Source: Ichthyophis bannanicus (taxonomy: Eukaryota > Chordata > Amphibia > Gymnophiona > Ichthyophiidae). Taken from it: a stretch of 64,000 bases of DNA. The notes below the pieces were generated by a model that worked only from the letters and a program-made list of their open reading frames with translations, was not told the DNA's origin and searched no databases. Both the position numbers and the translations under genes were made by a program. Each line of letters starts with the position of its first letter. The stretch's first letter is position 1. The stretch lies in NCBI GenBank assembly GCA_033557465.1, contig CM066033.1:1357157834-1357221833 (forward strand), read 5' to 3'. Positions 21,256 through 30,103 of this stretch are shown piece after piece.

Positions 21256-21277
21256 TGCGCTAAGGTACCTTAGCGCA
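21256..21277. repeat. Perfect 22-bp palindrome
   Basis: Eleven bases TGCGCTAAGGT are followed by their exact complement reversed. It lies 47 bp inside the left end of the element and has a counterpart near the right end (25822-25862, one mismatch, short loop). Confidence 0.95.
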
Positions 21278-21758
21278 TGCTAATGATGCATATTTGTGCC
21301 TCGCACACGTGCGCGCCGCACTAACGGGCCCGCTCATGTGCGCGGCGTGCAAATGAGTGATAGAGGCGTAGAAAGGCTCCCGGAGGGCAGAGGAAGGCTC
21401 CCCAGGGGCGGAGAGACGGGGTCAATAGGTGGAGAGTGGGAGGGGAGAGGCTACCCCGCACAGGAGCGGGGCTGAAATTCGATGAAAAAAATACCGCGAG
21501 TGAAAACCTCACGGTAGAGCCGATTTAAAGGGAAGAGAAACCATTTCTGTCAGCAATGTACAGGAAAACCAGGGAAACCTACAAAACTTGAGCAGTGTGA
21601 TACATGTGCACAGAACAAAATAGCAAATAAAAATTGAAAATGACCACAACAAAATTCTAATAAATTATAATCCAACTGGGCAACAGTGATAGTCATGGAA
21701 AACATCAGAAATTACTCCCAAGAAAGAAATATGAATTGTAGAAGGGTCTATGCTCTGT

Positions 21759-21851
21759 CCCCATACAAGGTGAATGATCCCACATGGAAATTATGCAGTG
21801 CAGGGTCATAAATCCTGCTCTGCACAATTTCACTGTGGGATCATTCACCTT
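21759..21851. repeat. Inverted repeat with 40-bp arms
   Basis: AAGGTGAATGATCCCAC pairs with GTGGGATCATTCACCTT around a short TCATAAA centre, with a few mismatches. The right arm is shared with the next, larger palindrome, so two hairpins are stacked. Confidence 0.85.
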
Positions 21852-22270
21852 GGGTTTGCAGGAGCCCCAGCTGGGACTTGAACTGGTGATCTTTGGTTCC
21901 TGAATGCACTGTCTGTGTTCACTGCAACACACTGGGGCTGCAGAAACAGTGCAGGCCCTGGAGATAGGAAACCTGGCCAAAGGTGTCATAAACCCTGCTC
22001 TGCACAATTTCACTGTGGGATCATTCACCTTGTATGGGGACGGAGCGTAAAAAATAATAATTATTATTTTTATGCTCTGTCCCCATACAAGGTGAATGAT
22101 CCCACAGTGAAATTGTGCAGAGCAGGGTTTATGACTCCTTTGGCCAGGTTTCCTATCTCCAGGGACTGCACTGTCTCTGTGGCTCCAGTGTGGTGCAGTG
22201 AACACAGACAGTGCATTCAGGAACCAAAGATCACCAGTTCAAATCCCAGCTGGGGCTCCTGCAAACCCAA
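21850..22270. repeat. 210-bp-arm palindrome with no loop
   Basis: The axis is at 22060/22061 in AATAATAATTATTATT. The arms are 21850-22060 and 22061-22270. By eye I count about ten substitutions and one indel, about 95% identity. Each arm holds a tRNA-like module with a box B AGTTCAARTCCC. The two mirrored reading frames (21705-22301) are products of the palindrome. Confidence 0.95.
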
Positions 22271-22640
22271 TCCCAATATTTTACCCACCACTAAACCATG
22301 ATAGTAAAGACCAACCTTTTTTGCAGATAACATAAGCATGGTCCAAACACCTCTATTTTACCCTACAGAGCACAGACACCAGAAACATGCGCATTACCTA
22401 GACCACAGTCCCCTCAATGCAGTCCTGGAGGGCCACATATCATTAAGCTGTGATGCTGTCAGCAATATAAGGCCATGTCAGCATGGTGGCGGAGGAGTAC
22501 CGTTGGTGGAGGGGGCAGTGGCTGCTGCCCACAGCAGACGGTGGCCTAGCCCCCTTCACGTGGGTGCAGTGCCCTCCAACAGACAGGCTCTGTCTGACAA
22601 ACAGCCATGGACTCCCCAGGGAATGCACTGCTTCTGTGCT

Positions 22641-22722
22641 AAGACAGTGGTGCAGCGGACACAACCAGTGCCTTTAGGACCAGAAGGTCGCAGGTTCAAA
22701 TCCCAGCTGGGGCTCCTGCCAA
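22641..22722 (+). repeat. tRNA-like module (shared with 54505)
   Basis: GTGGTGCAGCGGACACAACC and GGTCGCAGGTTCAAATCCC (box B-like). The equivalent in copy C is at 54505-54584. It lies in a sequence block that is otherwise conserved between the two elements. Confidence 0.55.
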
Positions 22723-24617
22723 CCCAGTCCCCTTATTTTACCCATGAAGAAAACATGGTAGTAACGACTGAACCATTATTGCTGAGACCATAAGCATGGG
22801 TCAAAAACCTCTATTTTACCCTACACAGCACAAACACCATAGAAATGTGCATTACCTACGGCAGAATCCCCCAAATGCAGTCCTGGAGGGCCAAACACCA
22901 TTCAGGTTCCATGCTGCCTCTAATAAAGATGCCTGTGCTGCATATCTATGCACCACCCCCATGGTATGCAGATGTATCCATGCATATTCATGAGGGACAG
23001 CATGAAAACCAGAACAGTGTTTGGCACACCAGGACTGGAGTTGGGAACCTCTGCCGTAAAGCAGCAGCCAACAGGGCCAGACACACCCACACCCACAGGC
23101 CCCATTGGCTAATGCCTCCTGGAGAGGCAGGACATTGGGCCCTGCGTGCATCTCCCAATACTAGCAATTGCATACCTTAGCAATGCCACCCTACACCTGG
23201 GTATACGGTACACACCTATCAAACGTTTCCTATGATTACTGGCAGATAGCAAGTCCTACGTTAAGCACAGTTTGCTCATTGAGCTCCATCATAACAATCT
23301 TTCTGATGTCTGCGGTGTGTGCTTCAGGTCTGGTCTCTGACAGTGTTTACCACCCTGGGGAGTGACCCCCAACAGTTTTGCGTAGCATATCCATGCCTGT
23401 ACTGTGCCCAGGACTGGTGTGGTGGGCAGGGCTGCTAAACTCCTCTATAGTAGCACAATGCTGGCATTGGTGTGGGAGTGTGTGTCTGTCTATACAGTGT
23501 GTGGTGGCTGCAAACACCTTCCACAGCCCACACTGCCAGCACTGTTGCCAGTATTGGCCTGCCAATGTGCATAATGAGGAGCAAGGTACCATGGGTATAG
23601 CCCGGACAGGGTGACCTGGCCAGGATGCATCTGCACAGGGCATAGGGCACTGGCTGGGACATTGTCGTGCCCGGCCACCACCTACACAGACAGGGTGACC
23701 TCAGTATGTCCTGCTGGGGGATCACTCTCACCCTGACTGTGCAGTGATGACAGCATGGCTAGGCACCCCCATAGTACTATATAGTATTTCTCTCATGTGA
23801 TATTTATGGGTTTCCTTTTGGTGCCCAGTCACTGATTTATCTGCTTGTTGTGTATGCTGACATCCCAGTTCTGGGTGCATGCATTTCTACTGGGAACATG
23901 GAGTAGCTAGCAGACTGTTTGGTATGTGTCTTGATGGAGCGGCTTGCTGCAGGAGAATATCAGAGAGTGTTGGGGTGCAGCTTAGCATATCCTAGGCCTA
24001 ATGTCTGTCTGCTATTGTGTTATGGATGTGTACAGAGCTGCATTGACTGCCCTGTGGGGTGTCTGTTCCCCATCAGGACTGGGGTTGATGGTCCCCTCTG
24101 CTGCCACCATTGCAGGGAGGTAGAATGTGGATCTGTTGATGGAAGACCCTGTTTGCCACCCTTGGCCCTGGAGGAGGGGGGTGGTGGTGCATGGCCCACC
24201 TGGGGGTCCATGGGGGCTACACCTGACTGAGACAGACAGAGATATCCAAGGTGTTTCTGCAGAAACTACCTATCTCACACATTAACACGGCTTTGGACCT
24301 CCGGCATGGCCTCTTTCAGCCATGGAAGGTGCTGTGGACCTGGTGCTGGGCACCTCACCGCACCCTCAGGGTGAGCACAGTACCCGCACAACGTGACGGT
24401 GTGTAGCTACTCTGTGCCAGTAAAACACACGATCAGTACCCCTACTAGGCTGGGGTGCTGTGGGGGTGCATTCCCCATCTTGTGTTTATCTGTGGACAGC
24501 TGATTTGCATGTGCAGTGCATCATGGGTACGGGTGGGCTAACCCTATCCTGGAGACCACAGCAGACTGTCTGTGTGGTGACGTGCACTCCCTCTGCAGCC
24601 AGCCAGGGGCTTGCTAG

Positions 24618-24697
24618 TAGCTGTAGAGCTGTAGCACAATGGTTACTTCACTATCTGTGGAACCAGAGGTCATGGGTTCAAACCCACAGTGGGGTTA
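24618..24697 (+). repeat. tRNA-like module (shared with 56500)
   Basis: TGTAGCACAATGGTTACTTC (box A-like) and CATGGGTTCAAACCCACAG (box B-like GGTTCAAACCC). Box spacing is about 42 bp, close to that of tRNA genes. Confidence 0.6.
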
Positions 24698-24779
24698 TTT
24701 GATGGGGCTGCTTGGAGCATTATCTCTTTGTAATGTACATTATTGCTGCCAGCAAAAACACCCTCATTGTACTGTACCC

Positions 24780-25010
24780 ATAAGGTGCCTCAGAGGGCGC
24801 TTTATAGGGCGCCCTATAGGTTACCTTATGGTTACCCTCCATATAAGGTGCACTATACGTTATCCTGTGGAGCAACTTATAGGGTGCCCTATAAGGGACA
24901 TTTTAGGGTGCCGTGGCGGACAGTGCACTTTATAATGTGCCCTATGGAGTGCCTTATAGGGTGCCTTATGCGGCACCTTCAATTACGGCACGTGAGGACC
25001 TGTTTGCTGG
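24780..25010. repeat. Field of short degenerate palindromes
   Basis: At least eight copies of words like AGGGCGCCCTATA, GGTGCCTTATAGGG and GGCACCTT occur at 10-25-bp intervals, each partly self-complementary. The same field recurs at 25250-25350 and at 56655-56810 in the related element. Confidence 0.85.
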
Positions 25011-25091
25011 CAGCAATTAATAAAATACAACTAAAGTGCTGCAGGAAAAAATGCATACATTGCAAAGCTGATGCCACAGCCAGCCTTACGT

Positions 25092-25175
25092 ATTAGGCAC
25101 ACTGGGGAGCAAACTCATGACCCCTGTACCAGTAGTCAGTGCCTTACCCATTGTGCTACACTGCTGCTCCTCCTT
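25092..25175 (-). repeat. tRNA-like module
   Basis: Minus strand: GTGTAGCACAATGGGTAAGG and a box B-like GGTCATGAGTTTGCTCCCC (weak). It is the first of three similar minus-strand modules spaced 220-380 bp apart. Confidence 0.5.
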
Positions 25176-25467
25176 GCATGTCAGCGCACCTACTTATGCT
25201 TTTCATTCCTTAAACTGCACAGTGCTGCCATCAAAAATATTGCTGTGACCTTGCGGTACCTCATACGGCACACTATAAAGCGCCCTATAAGCAACATTCT
25301 AGGGTGACTTGGCGGACAGTGCACTTTAAAATGTGCCTTATGGGGCGCCTTATGTTAACACGCTTTGAGAGTGCGTTTGCTAGTAGTAGTAATTAAAATA
25401 AAAAGTAAAATGCCTCCTAAAGCAAACTTACCCATAATAGGTAATGCCTCTGCCAGCATTCCTCATT

Positions 25468-25548
25468 GGGCACAGTGGGGGATTGAATCCATGATCCCTG
25501 CACCATTGGTCAGTGTCTGAACCATTGTACTGTGGCTCTGTTCCTGGG
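25468..25548 (-). repeat. tRNA-like module
   Basis: Minus strand: CACAGTACAATGGTTCAGAC and CATGGATTCAATCCCCC. Second of three; close to the third in sequence. Confidence 0.55.
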
Positions 25549-25687
25549 CTTGTGTATCAGCGCGCCGCCTTATGCCGCCCAATATTAAAATGCCTCCTAA
25601 AGCATTAGCACACTGTCTTATGCACATCACCTTATGCCACCCATTATTTAAACGCCTCCTAAAGTAATGCCTCAGCCAGCTGTCTTC

Positions 25688-25772
25688 ATTGAGCACTGTG
25701 GGGGATTGAACCCCCCTGATCCCTGTACCACCGGTCAGTGTCTTAACCATTGTGCTGTGGCTCTGCTCCTCT
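25688..25772 (-). repeat. tRNA-like module
   Basis: Minus strand: CACAGCACAATGGTTAAGAC and GGGGGGTTCAATCCCCC, with a clean box B GGTTCAATCCC. Third of three. Confidence 0.6.
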
Positions 25773-26009
25773 GCTTGCACATCAGCGCGCCACTTATGCC
25801 TCCCGCGCAGCTTTCTCATGTGCTAATGTGCGGGGCGCACATGGGCGCCGCGCACATTAGCGCATGAATAATCCCGGTTTTGCTTTTTTCAGCCAGACAC
25901 GCCCACTCCTTATATGGCACCCGCACACTAGCAGGCCGCGCACATTACCTGGGTTTTAGCAAACATACCCCATAGTAACATAAAGTATATTAGGATCTGA
26001 GTATAGGGT

Positions 26010-26275
26010 ACAACTCATGGGCCCCATATGAAATGATTGCAGCTTTTCATGCTCTTAAGGTTCACAAAGCCCCTGACCTGGATGGACTGCCAGTAGAATT
26101 TTTTAGGACCTTCACAGTATTCACGCAGACAATGAGCTACTACTATTGTAGTAATGAACTATAATACTTATATGCAGAACTCTTACAGAGTATGTTCTGA
26201 GGCTCAGATTGTGGTTCTGGAAAAGCCTGGTAGAGAGAGTTTGTTTCAAACTATAGACCCATCTTCCCCATTCGC
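26010..26275 (+). pseudogene. L1 ORF2 RT fragment (front of RT)
   Basis: The plus strand reads AAFHALKVHKAPDLDGLPVE, then FFRTF, and after a shift EAQIVVLEKPGRE and IDPSSP. This corresponds to the RT0/RT1 region of L1 ORF2 (…ALK..KAPGPDG…EA.I.LI.KPGKD…NYRPISL…). It ends just before the palindromic duplication. Confidence 0.8.
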
Positions 26276-26279
26276 ATTA

Positions 26280-26372
26280 ATCATTCCCTATCCACTCCAA
26301 CGCTTTAAATAGATATGTCCATTTGATTCCATCAAAAGTTTTCTTTACATGTAAGATGATTGAAACCTTTTG
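26280..26372 (-). pseudogene. L1 ORF2 fragment, outer left arm of palindrome
   Basis: On the minus strand it reads FDGIEWTYLFKALEWIG, the L1 RT motif after the first catalytic Asp (…AFD.VEW.FLF..L…G). The same segment occurs on the plus strand at 27575-27645. The arm resumes at 27331 after the CR1 insertion. Confidence 0.8.
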
Positions 26373-27330
26373 CCCATTACATAAAAACATAGAAACATAA
26401 TGGCAGAAAAAGGCCACATGGCCTATCTAGTCTGCCCTTCCATATCAACTACAATAGTCCATTTTTTGCCTTTAGAGATCCTCTGTGTTTGTCCCATGCT
26501 TTTTTAAATTCAGATACTGTCCTTGTCTCTACCACCTCCACTGGGAGACTATTCCAATCATCTACCACTCTATCCGTAAAGAAAAAGTTCCGCATATTAT
26601 TCCTGAGTCTATCCCTTTTCACCCTCATCCCATGTCCCCTCGTAGCAGAGCTTGCTTTCAATCAGAAGAAACTCTCCTCCTGTGCATTTATGCCATGGAG
26701 GTATTTAAACATCTTTATCATATCTCCTCTATCCCACCTGTCCTCTAAGGTGTGCATATTAAGATCCTTAAGTCTGTCCTCATATATGGTTTATAATGAA
26801 GACCACTAACCATTTTAGTAGTCACCCTCTGCATCAACTCCAACCTGTTTATATCCTTTTGAAGGTGCAGTCACCAGAATTGCACACGATACTTCAAATG
26901 AGGTTGCACCAGAGACTTTTACAGAAGCACTATCACCCCGTTTTTTCTGCTGGCCATTTCTCTCCCTATGCATCCAAGCATCCTTCTAGCTTTCAGCGTT
27001 GCCTTTTGTACCTGTTTATCTACTTTAAGATCGTCAGATACAATCACGCCCAGGTCCCGCTTTTCTTTTGTAGACAGAAGTGCTTAATCCCCTACATTGT
27101 ACTGCTCCCTTGGATGTTTGCAGCCAAAATGCATGACCCTGCATTTTTTAACATTAAATCTCAGCTGCCAAATTCTAGTCCATTTTTCAAGTTCAGCTAG
27201 ATCCCGCCTCATGTTATCTTCACCTTCCTTGGTGTCCGCTCTATTGCAGATTTTGGAATCATCCACAAACAGGCAAACCTTACCCAACAGCCCTTCCTCA
27301 ATATAACTAACAAAAATGTTAAAGAGAATT
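26373..27330 (-). pseudogene. CR1 copy inserted in the palindrome arm
   Basis: Minus-strand CR1, 5'-truncated. From 27330 down: GKVCLFVDDSKICNRADTK (catalytic FADD changed to FVDD), KKCRVMHFGCKHPREQYNVG, the LYKSL region (frameshifted), and a C-terminal block KASSATRGHGMRVKRDRLRN and FFFTDRVVDDWNSLPVEVVE (26449-26661). The 3' end is the octamer-like CATAGAAACATA (complement of TTTCTATG repeats), typical of CR1. Confidence 0.9.
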
Positions 27331-27535
27331 AAATGATGTTAGTGAATAACCTCACATTGTCTGAAAGTAAGCTGATTTTAGGGAACACTGTTTGGTCTCA
27401 ATGGATCACTCTACCAGTCTTAGAAATGATTTTGCTGTCAGCATTAAGTTTGACAGAATGATCCATTGAGACCAAACCGTGCTCCCTAAGATCAGATTCA
27501 GACAGTGTGGGGTTGTTCACTAGCATCATTCAGTG
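27331..27535. repeat. L1-derived hairpin, inner arms
   Basis: The left arm at 27331-27412 (GATGTTAGTGAATAACCTCAC…GGTCTCAATGGATCA) pairs with the right arm at 27453-27530 (TGATCCATTGAGACC…GTGGGGTTGTTCACTAGCATC) around a 40-bp centre. In the coding direction both arms read IH.DQT and, after a shift, SDNV.LFT.II, an L1 RT segment. With 26280-26372 and 27575-27645 this forms one large inverted duplication. Confidence 0.85.
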
Positions 27536-27785
27536 GGCCAGTAGTTACCATAATCCTATATTTTCTTTGTTCTTAGATGTGAAGAAATTCTTTGCTGGAA
27601 TTGAATGGACATATCTATTTAAAGTGTTGGAATGGTTAGGGTATAGGTAGGCTTTTATTAAGATGGTGTAGATGCTATATAGTTTTCCACCCACCAGTAT
27701 TTTTGCAAATAATCTTGTTTCTAATAGTATTCCATTCCTCTCTTATGAAATCTGAACTTGGAGGACCCTATAATGAGAGGCAGCG
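27536..27785 (+). pseudogene. L1 ORF2 RT fragment, right arm and beyond
   Basis: The plus strand continues from the hairpin: QWASSYHNPIFSLFLDVKKF, then FAGIEWTYLFKVLEWLGY, then LYSFPPTSIFANN. These are the RT segments around the first catalytic Asp (LD.KKFF). The YADD part is not reached; the element ends near 27785. Confidence 0.8.
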
Positions 27786-28155
27786 TAGGCATCTGAATGC
27801 ATCAGAAAACACATACTCAAAGAAAGGCACAAATTGTCAGTAAGGCGTATTAAATGCGGGCAAACATGGTTAGCAAATATTCACTGGGTAGCACACAAAC
27901 CTTTGTATGTGGCCTGCAACAGGAGCCCATATTGAAGTAACCTGGGCAATGCACGGTGGGACTGAAATTGCCCATATAGGCACCGGTTACTGATTGCCCG
28001 TATATCATGCAAATGGCTGCCTGTGTGGCAAACTACACCGGGACCCCATGGGGCCTGACACATACGTGAACATCTGACTGGAATACCCATATAGTGTTGG
28101 ATATGACTAGCTATACCTGTGTAATATCATTATATCCCCCGCAAAACATGGATAG
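27786..28155. other. No gene recognised
   Basis: Mixed sequence with a 69-codon minus-strand frame and no domain. Confidence 0.35.
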
Positions 28156-29445
28156 TGTGATGCCAAAAGCCTTTCTGAGCCTATGGAAATAGGAGAAAGA
28201 CACACATTTACCTGTAGGGAGAGAAACAGGCAGGAAGGTTGTAGATCTCAAACTGCAGCTAAGCAGAAAAAAACTCATCTAGTTCCTAGCTGCAAGCCAC
28301 GCCCTAGTTCTGAAGCAAGCTGTAAAGCTAATGAGAGCCAGCAGGGGGAGGAGCACGAGGCTACACTTCAGGCACATTCAAATAGAGTCACCAGGGAAAC
28401 AGAAAGGGGAGGAGTTACCAGGGAAGCAGAACGCAGCAGGAGTTCTAAGGAGTTGGAAGGAAGGAAGACTTTCAGAGCAGCAGAAGGAAAAGGAGTTTCC
28501 AAAGGCAGCCCGAGGGAGGGTTCCAGAGAGAAGGAACCAGGGAGACAGAGCCATAAGAAAAGCTCAGCCTCAGAGAACACTGAGAAATGCATTGGAACTC
28601 TCATGGGTAAAAGGCATAATCCAGAGAGGAGCCAATGTTGCAGAGGAACTGTTTTGGGCACTGGAGATAGGAGACTGCTAGCTGAGAGAAGCCCTGACGA
28701 GGAGCCAGGCCCTTCAGCAGCAATCCAGGAACTTGCTGGAAACCTGCCTGCTACAAAGAGGACTGTGAGTAACTCTGTGTCAAACAATAGATTAGGTCAG
28801 CTAGAAGCACTGAGCCACTTAATGAGAAGAGGTTGCCAGTGTCTGCTGAAAACCCTCTAGATAAAGAAAAGTCTTGTTGGAGAAAATTATTAGAGTTGCT
28901 GGAAAGTGAAAAGCCTGAGTTTACACAGGGTGGTTTACACCACGATACTGAAAGCACAGCTTCAGAAGAAATGCAGACAGAAGGCTATGGTTCTGATCAC
29001 GACTCAGAATCTTCTGTGATGGATTGTTCTCTCTCTCTCATAGGACCTTATAAATGTATAAGCAGTAGAAAGAGAAAAGCTTAAAGAATTTCATTTCTCT
29101 GGCAAAGTAAAAGGAAACAGGCTGGACATTGTGTTAAGAATCCTGTTTGCCTTTAAAAATGTTTCACGCTGAATGAAGCAAGTAAAGCTTTATCCTGAAT
29201 GTTGAAAGTTGTAAAATGGAAACCTCTATGTGCTGAAGGAAGCAAGGAAAGTCTTATTTTGAATCCTGGAAGTTATGGAAAATATGGTTTGGGAGAAAGA
29301 ATCCTATTTTGTTTAATTTACCATGCATTGAGCTTTCTAAAGGCTCTTTTTGGAGGAGAAGAAAACCAAAATAAATAAATATTCCTGTTTGCCTTACAAC
29401 CCTCAGGCCTCAATTTCTTTTGAATCCTGCCAACTACGCCACCTG
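28156..29445 (+). mobile_element. LTR-like unit (part of an inverted pair)
   Basis: Starts TGTGATGCC. A poly-A signal AATAAA lies at 29370-29375. About 75 bp later a PBS-like TGGCGCCC (the start of the tRNA-Lys-type binding site) sits at 29446. These are the features of a long LTR followed by a primer site. No gag, pol or env was found. A 225-codon frame (28183-28860), rich in Arg, Glu and Ser, has no domain I recognise, and a further frame (28833-29084) ends in SSRKRKA. The 5' 288 bp is repeated inverted at 29544-29831. An ERV or Ty3-type LTR is possible, but the class is uncertain. Confidence 0.5.
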
Positions 29446-29543
29446 TGGCGCCCACTACCCCAGGCGGATGCCTAGGGTAGGGACGTACCTCTATTTAGTC
29501 CAGAGCCGGGGCTGCTGGGGTTTGTAGTTGTGGGTTTCAAAGG

Positions 29544-29831
29544 ACTCCTGCTGTGTTCTGCTTCCCTGGTAACTCCTCCCCTTTCTGTTTCCCTGGTGAC
29601 TCTATTTGAATGTGCCTGAAGTGTAGCCTTGTGCTCCTCCCCCAGCTGGCTCTCATTAGCTTTACAGCTTGCTTCAGAGCTAGGGCGTGGCTTGCAGCTA
29701 GGAACTAGATGAGTTTTTTTCTGCTTAGCTGCAGTTTGAGATCTACAACCTTCCTGCCTGTTTCTCTCCCTACAGGTAAATGTGTGTCTATCTCCTATTT
29801 CCATAGGCTCAGAAAGGCTTTGGGCATCACA
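29544..29831 (-). repeat. Inverted copy of the first 288 bp of the LTR-like unit
   Basis: By eye it matches 28156-28444 with about six substitutions (about 98%). It reads MEIGDRHTFTCRERNRQEGC on the minus strand, against MEIGERHTFTCRERNRQEGC on the plus strand at 28183. Beyond 29544 the two copies diverge abruptly. Confidence 0.95.
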
Positions 29832-29883
29832 ATAGCAAAAGGCCCGCATTGCAATGCCCTGGTAAGCACTGATCAGTTCTCCA

Positions 29884-30103
29884 TTGGCACACTCCAGGAA
29901 TAGGGCATCCCCCCTCCCCCCCCAAGAGGGGTCACTGACAAAATGGCGAACCGGACACAACAAGAATTTCAACATGGAGGAGGCAGAAGTCCTATCACAC
30001 ATGGTGCTAAGGTGGGAGGGGATGCTGTACCCTAAGGGCCACTGCAGGGCCAATCTACAGCTGGGGACATGAATTTGGAGGACCTCCAGTTGTGGTTGCA
30101 TGG
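29884..30103 (+). pseudogene. Myb/SANT-like exon 1 (Harbinger accessory protein?)
   Basis: The plus frame reads NKNFNMEEAEVLSHMVLRWE, then GMLYPKGHCRANLQLG, a stop, then IWRTSS. The pattern NF..EE.EVL…V and …W fits the Myb/SANT-like domain of proteins encoded next to PIF/Harbinger transposases. It is followed by GTGAGTAAG at 30104, a good splice donor. There is one stop in the domain. The family match is by pattern only and is weaker than the copy at 35742. Confidence 0.4.

Larger units (their letters stand above)
21209..25971. mobile_element. Harbinger-like element, tRNA-module type (copy B)
   Basis: Left end GGGATATGTTTACTAAAC, right end (inverted) GGGGTATGTTTGCTAAAAC. An exact 3-bp duplication ATA lies at 21206-21208 and 25972-25974. 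Length 4,763 bp. It carries no transposase that I can read. Inside: GC-rich subterminal palindromes (21256-21277, 25822-25862), two stacked hairpins (21759-22270), six or more tRNA-like modules, and a field of short AGGGCGCCCTATA-type palindromes (24780-25350). The segment 22440-25900 is shared with about 54400-57399. A 3-bp duplication fits PIF/Harbinger, although ATA is not the classical TWA. Confidence 0.75.

Noticed and set aside
21705..22301. Two similar 130-170-codon frames facing each other
   Set aside because: They are mirror images created by the 210-bp palindrome, so they are not independent evidence of coding.
24618..24697. A true tRNA gene
   Set aside because: Box A- and B-like words are present, but a cloverleaf with paired acceptor and anticodon stems cannot be drawn, and the unit recurs as part of a transposon body.
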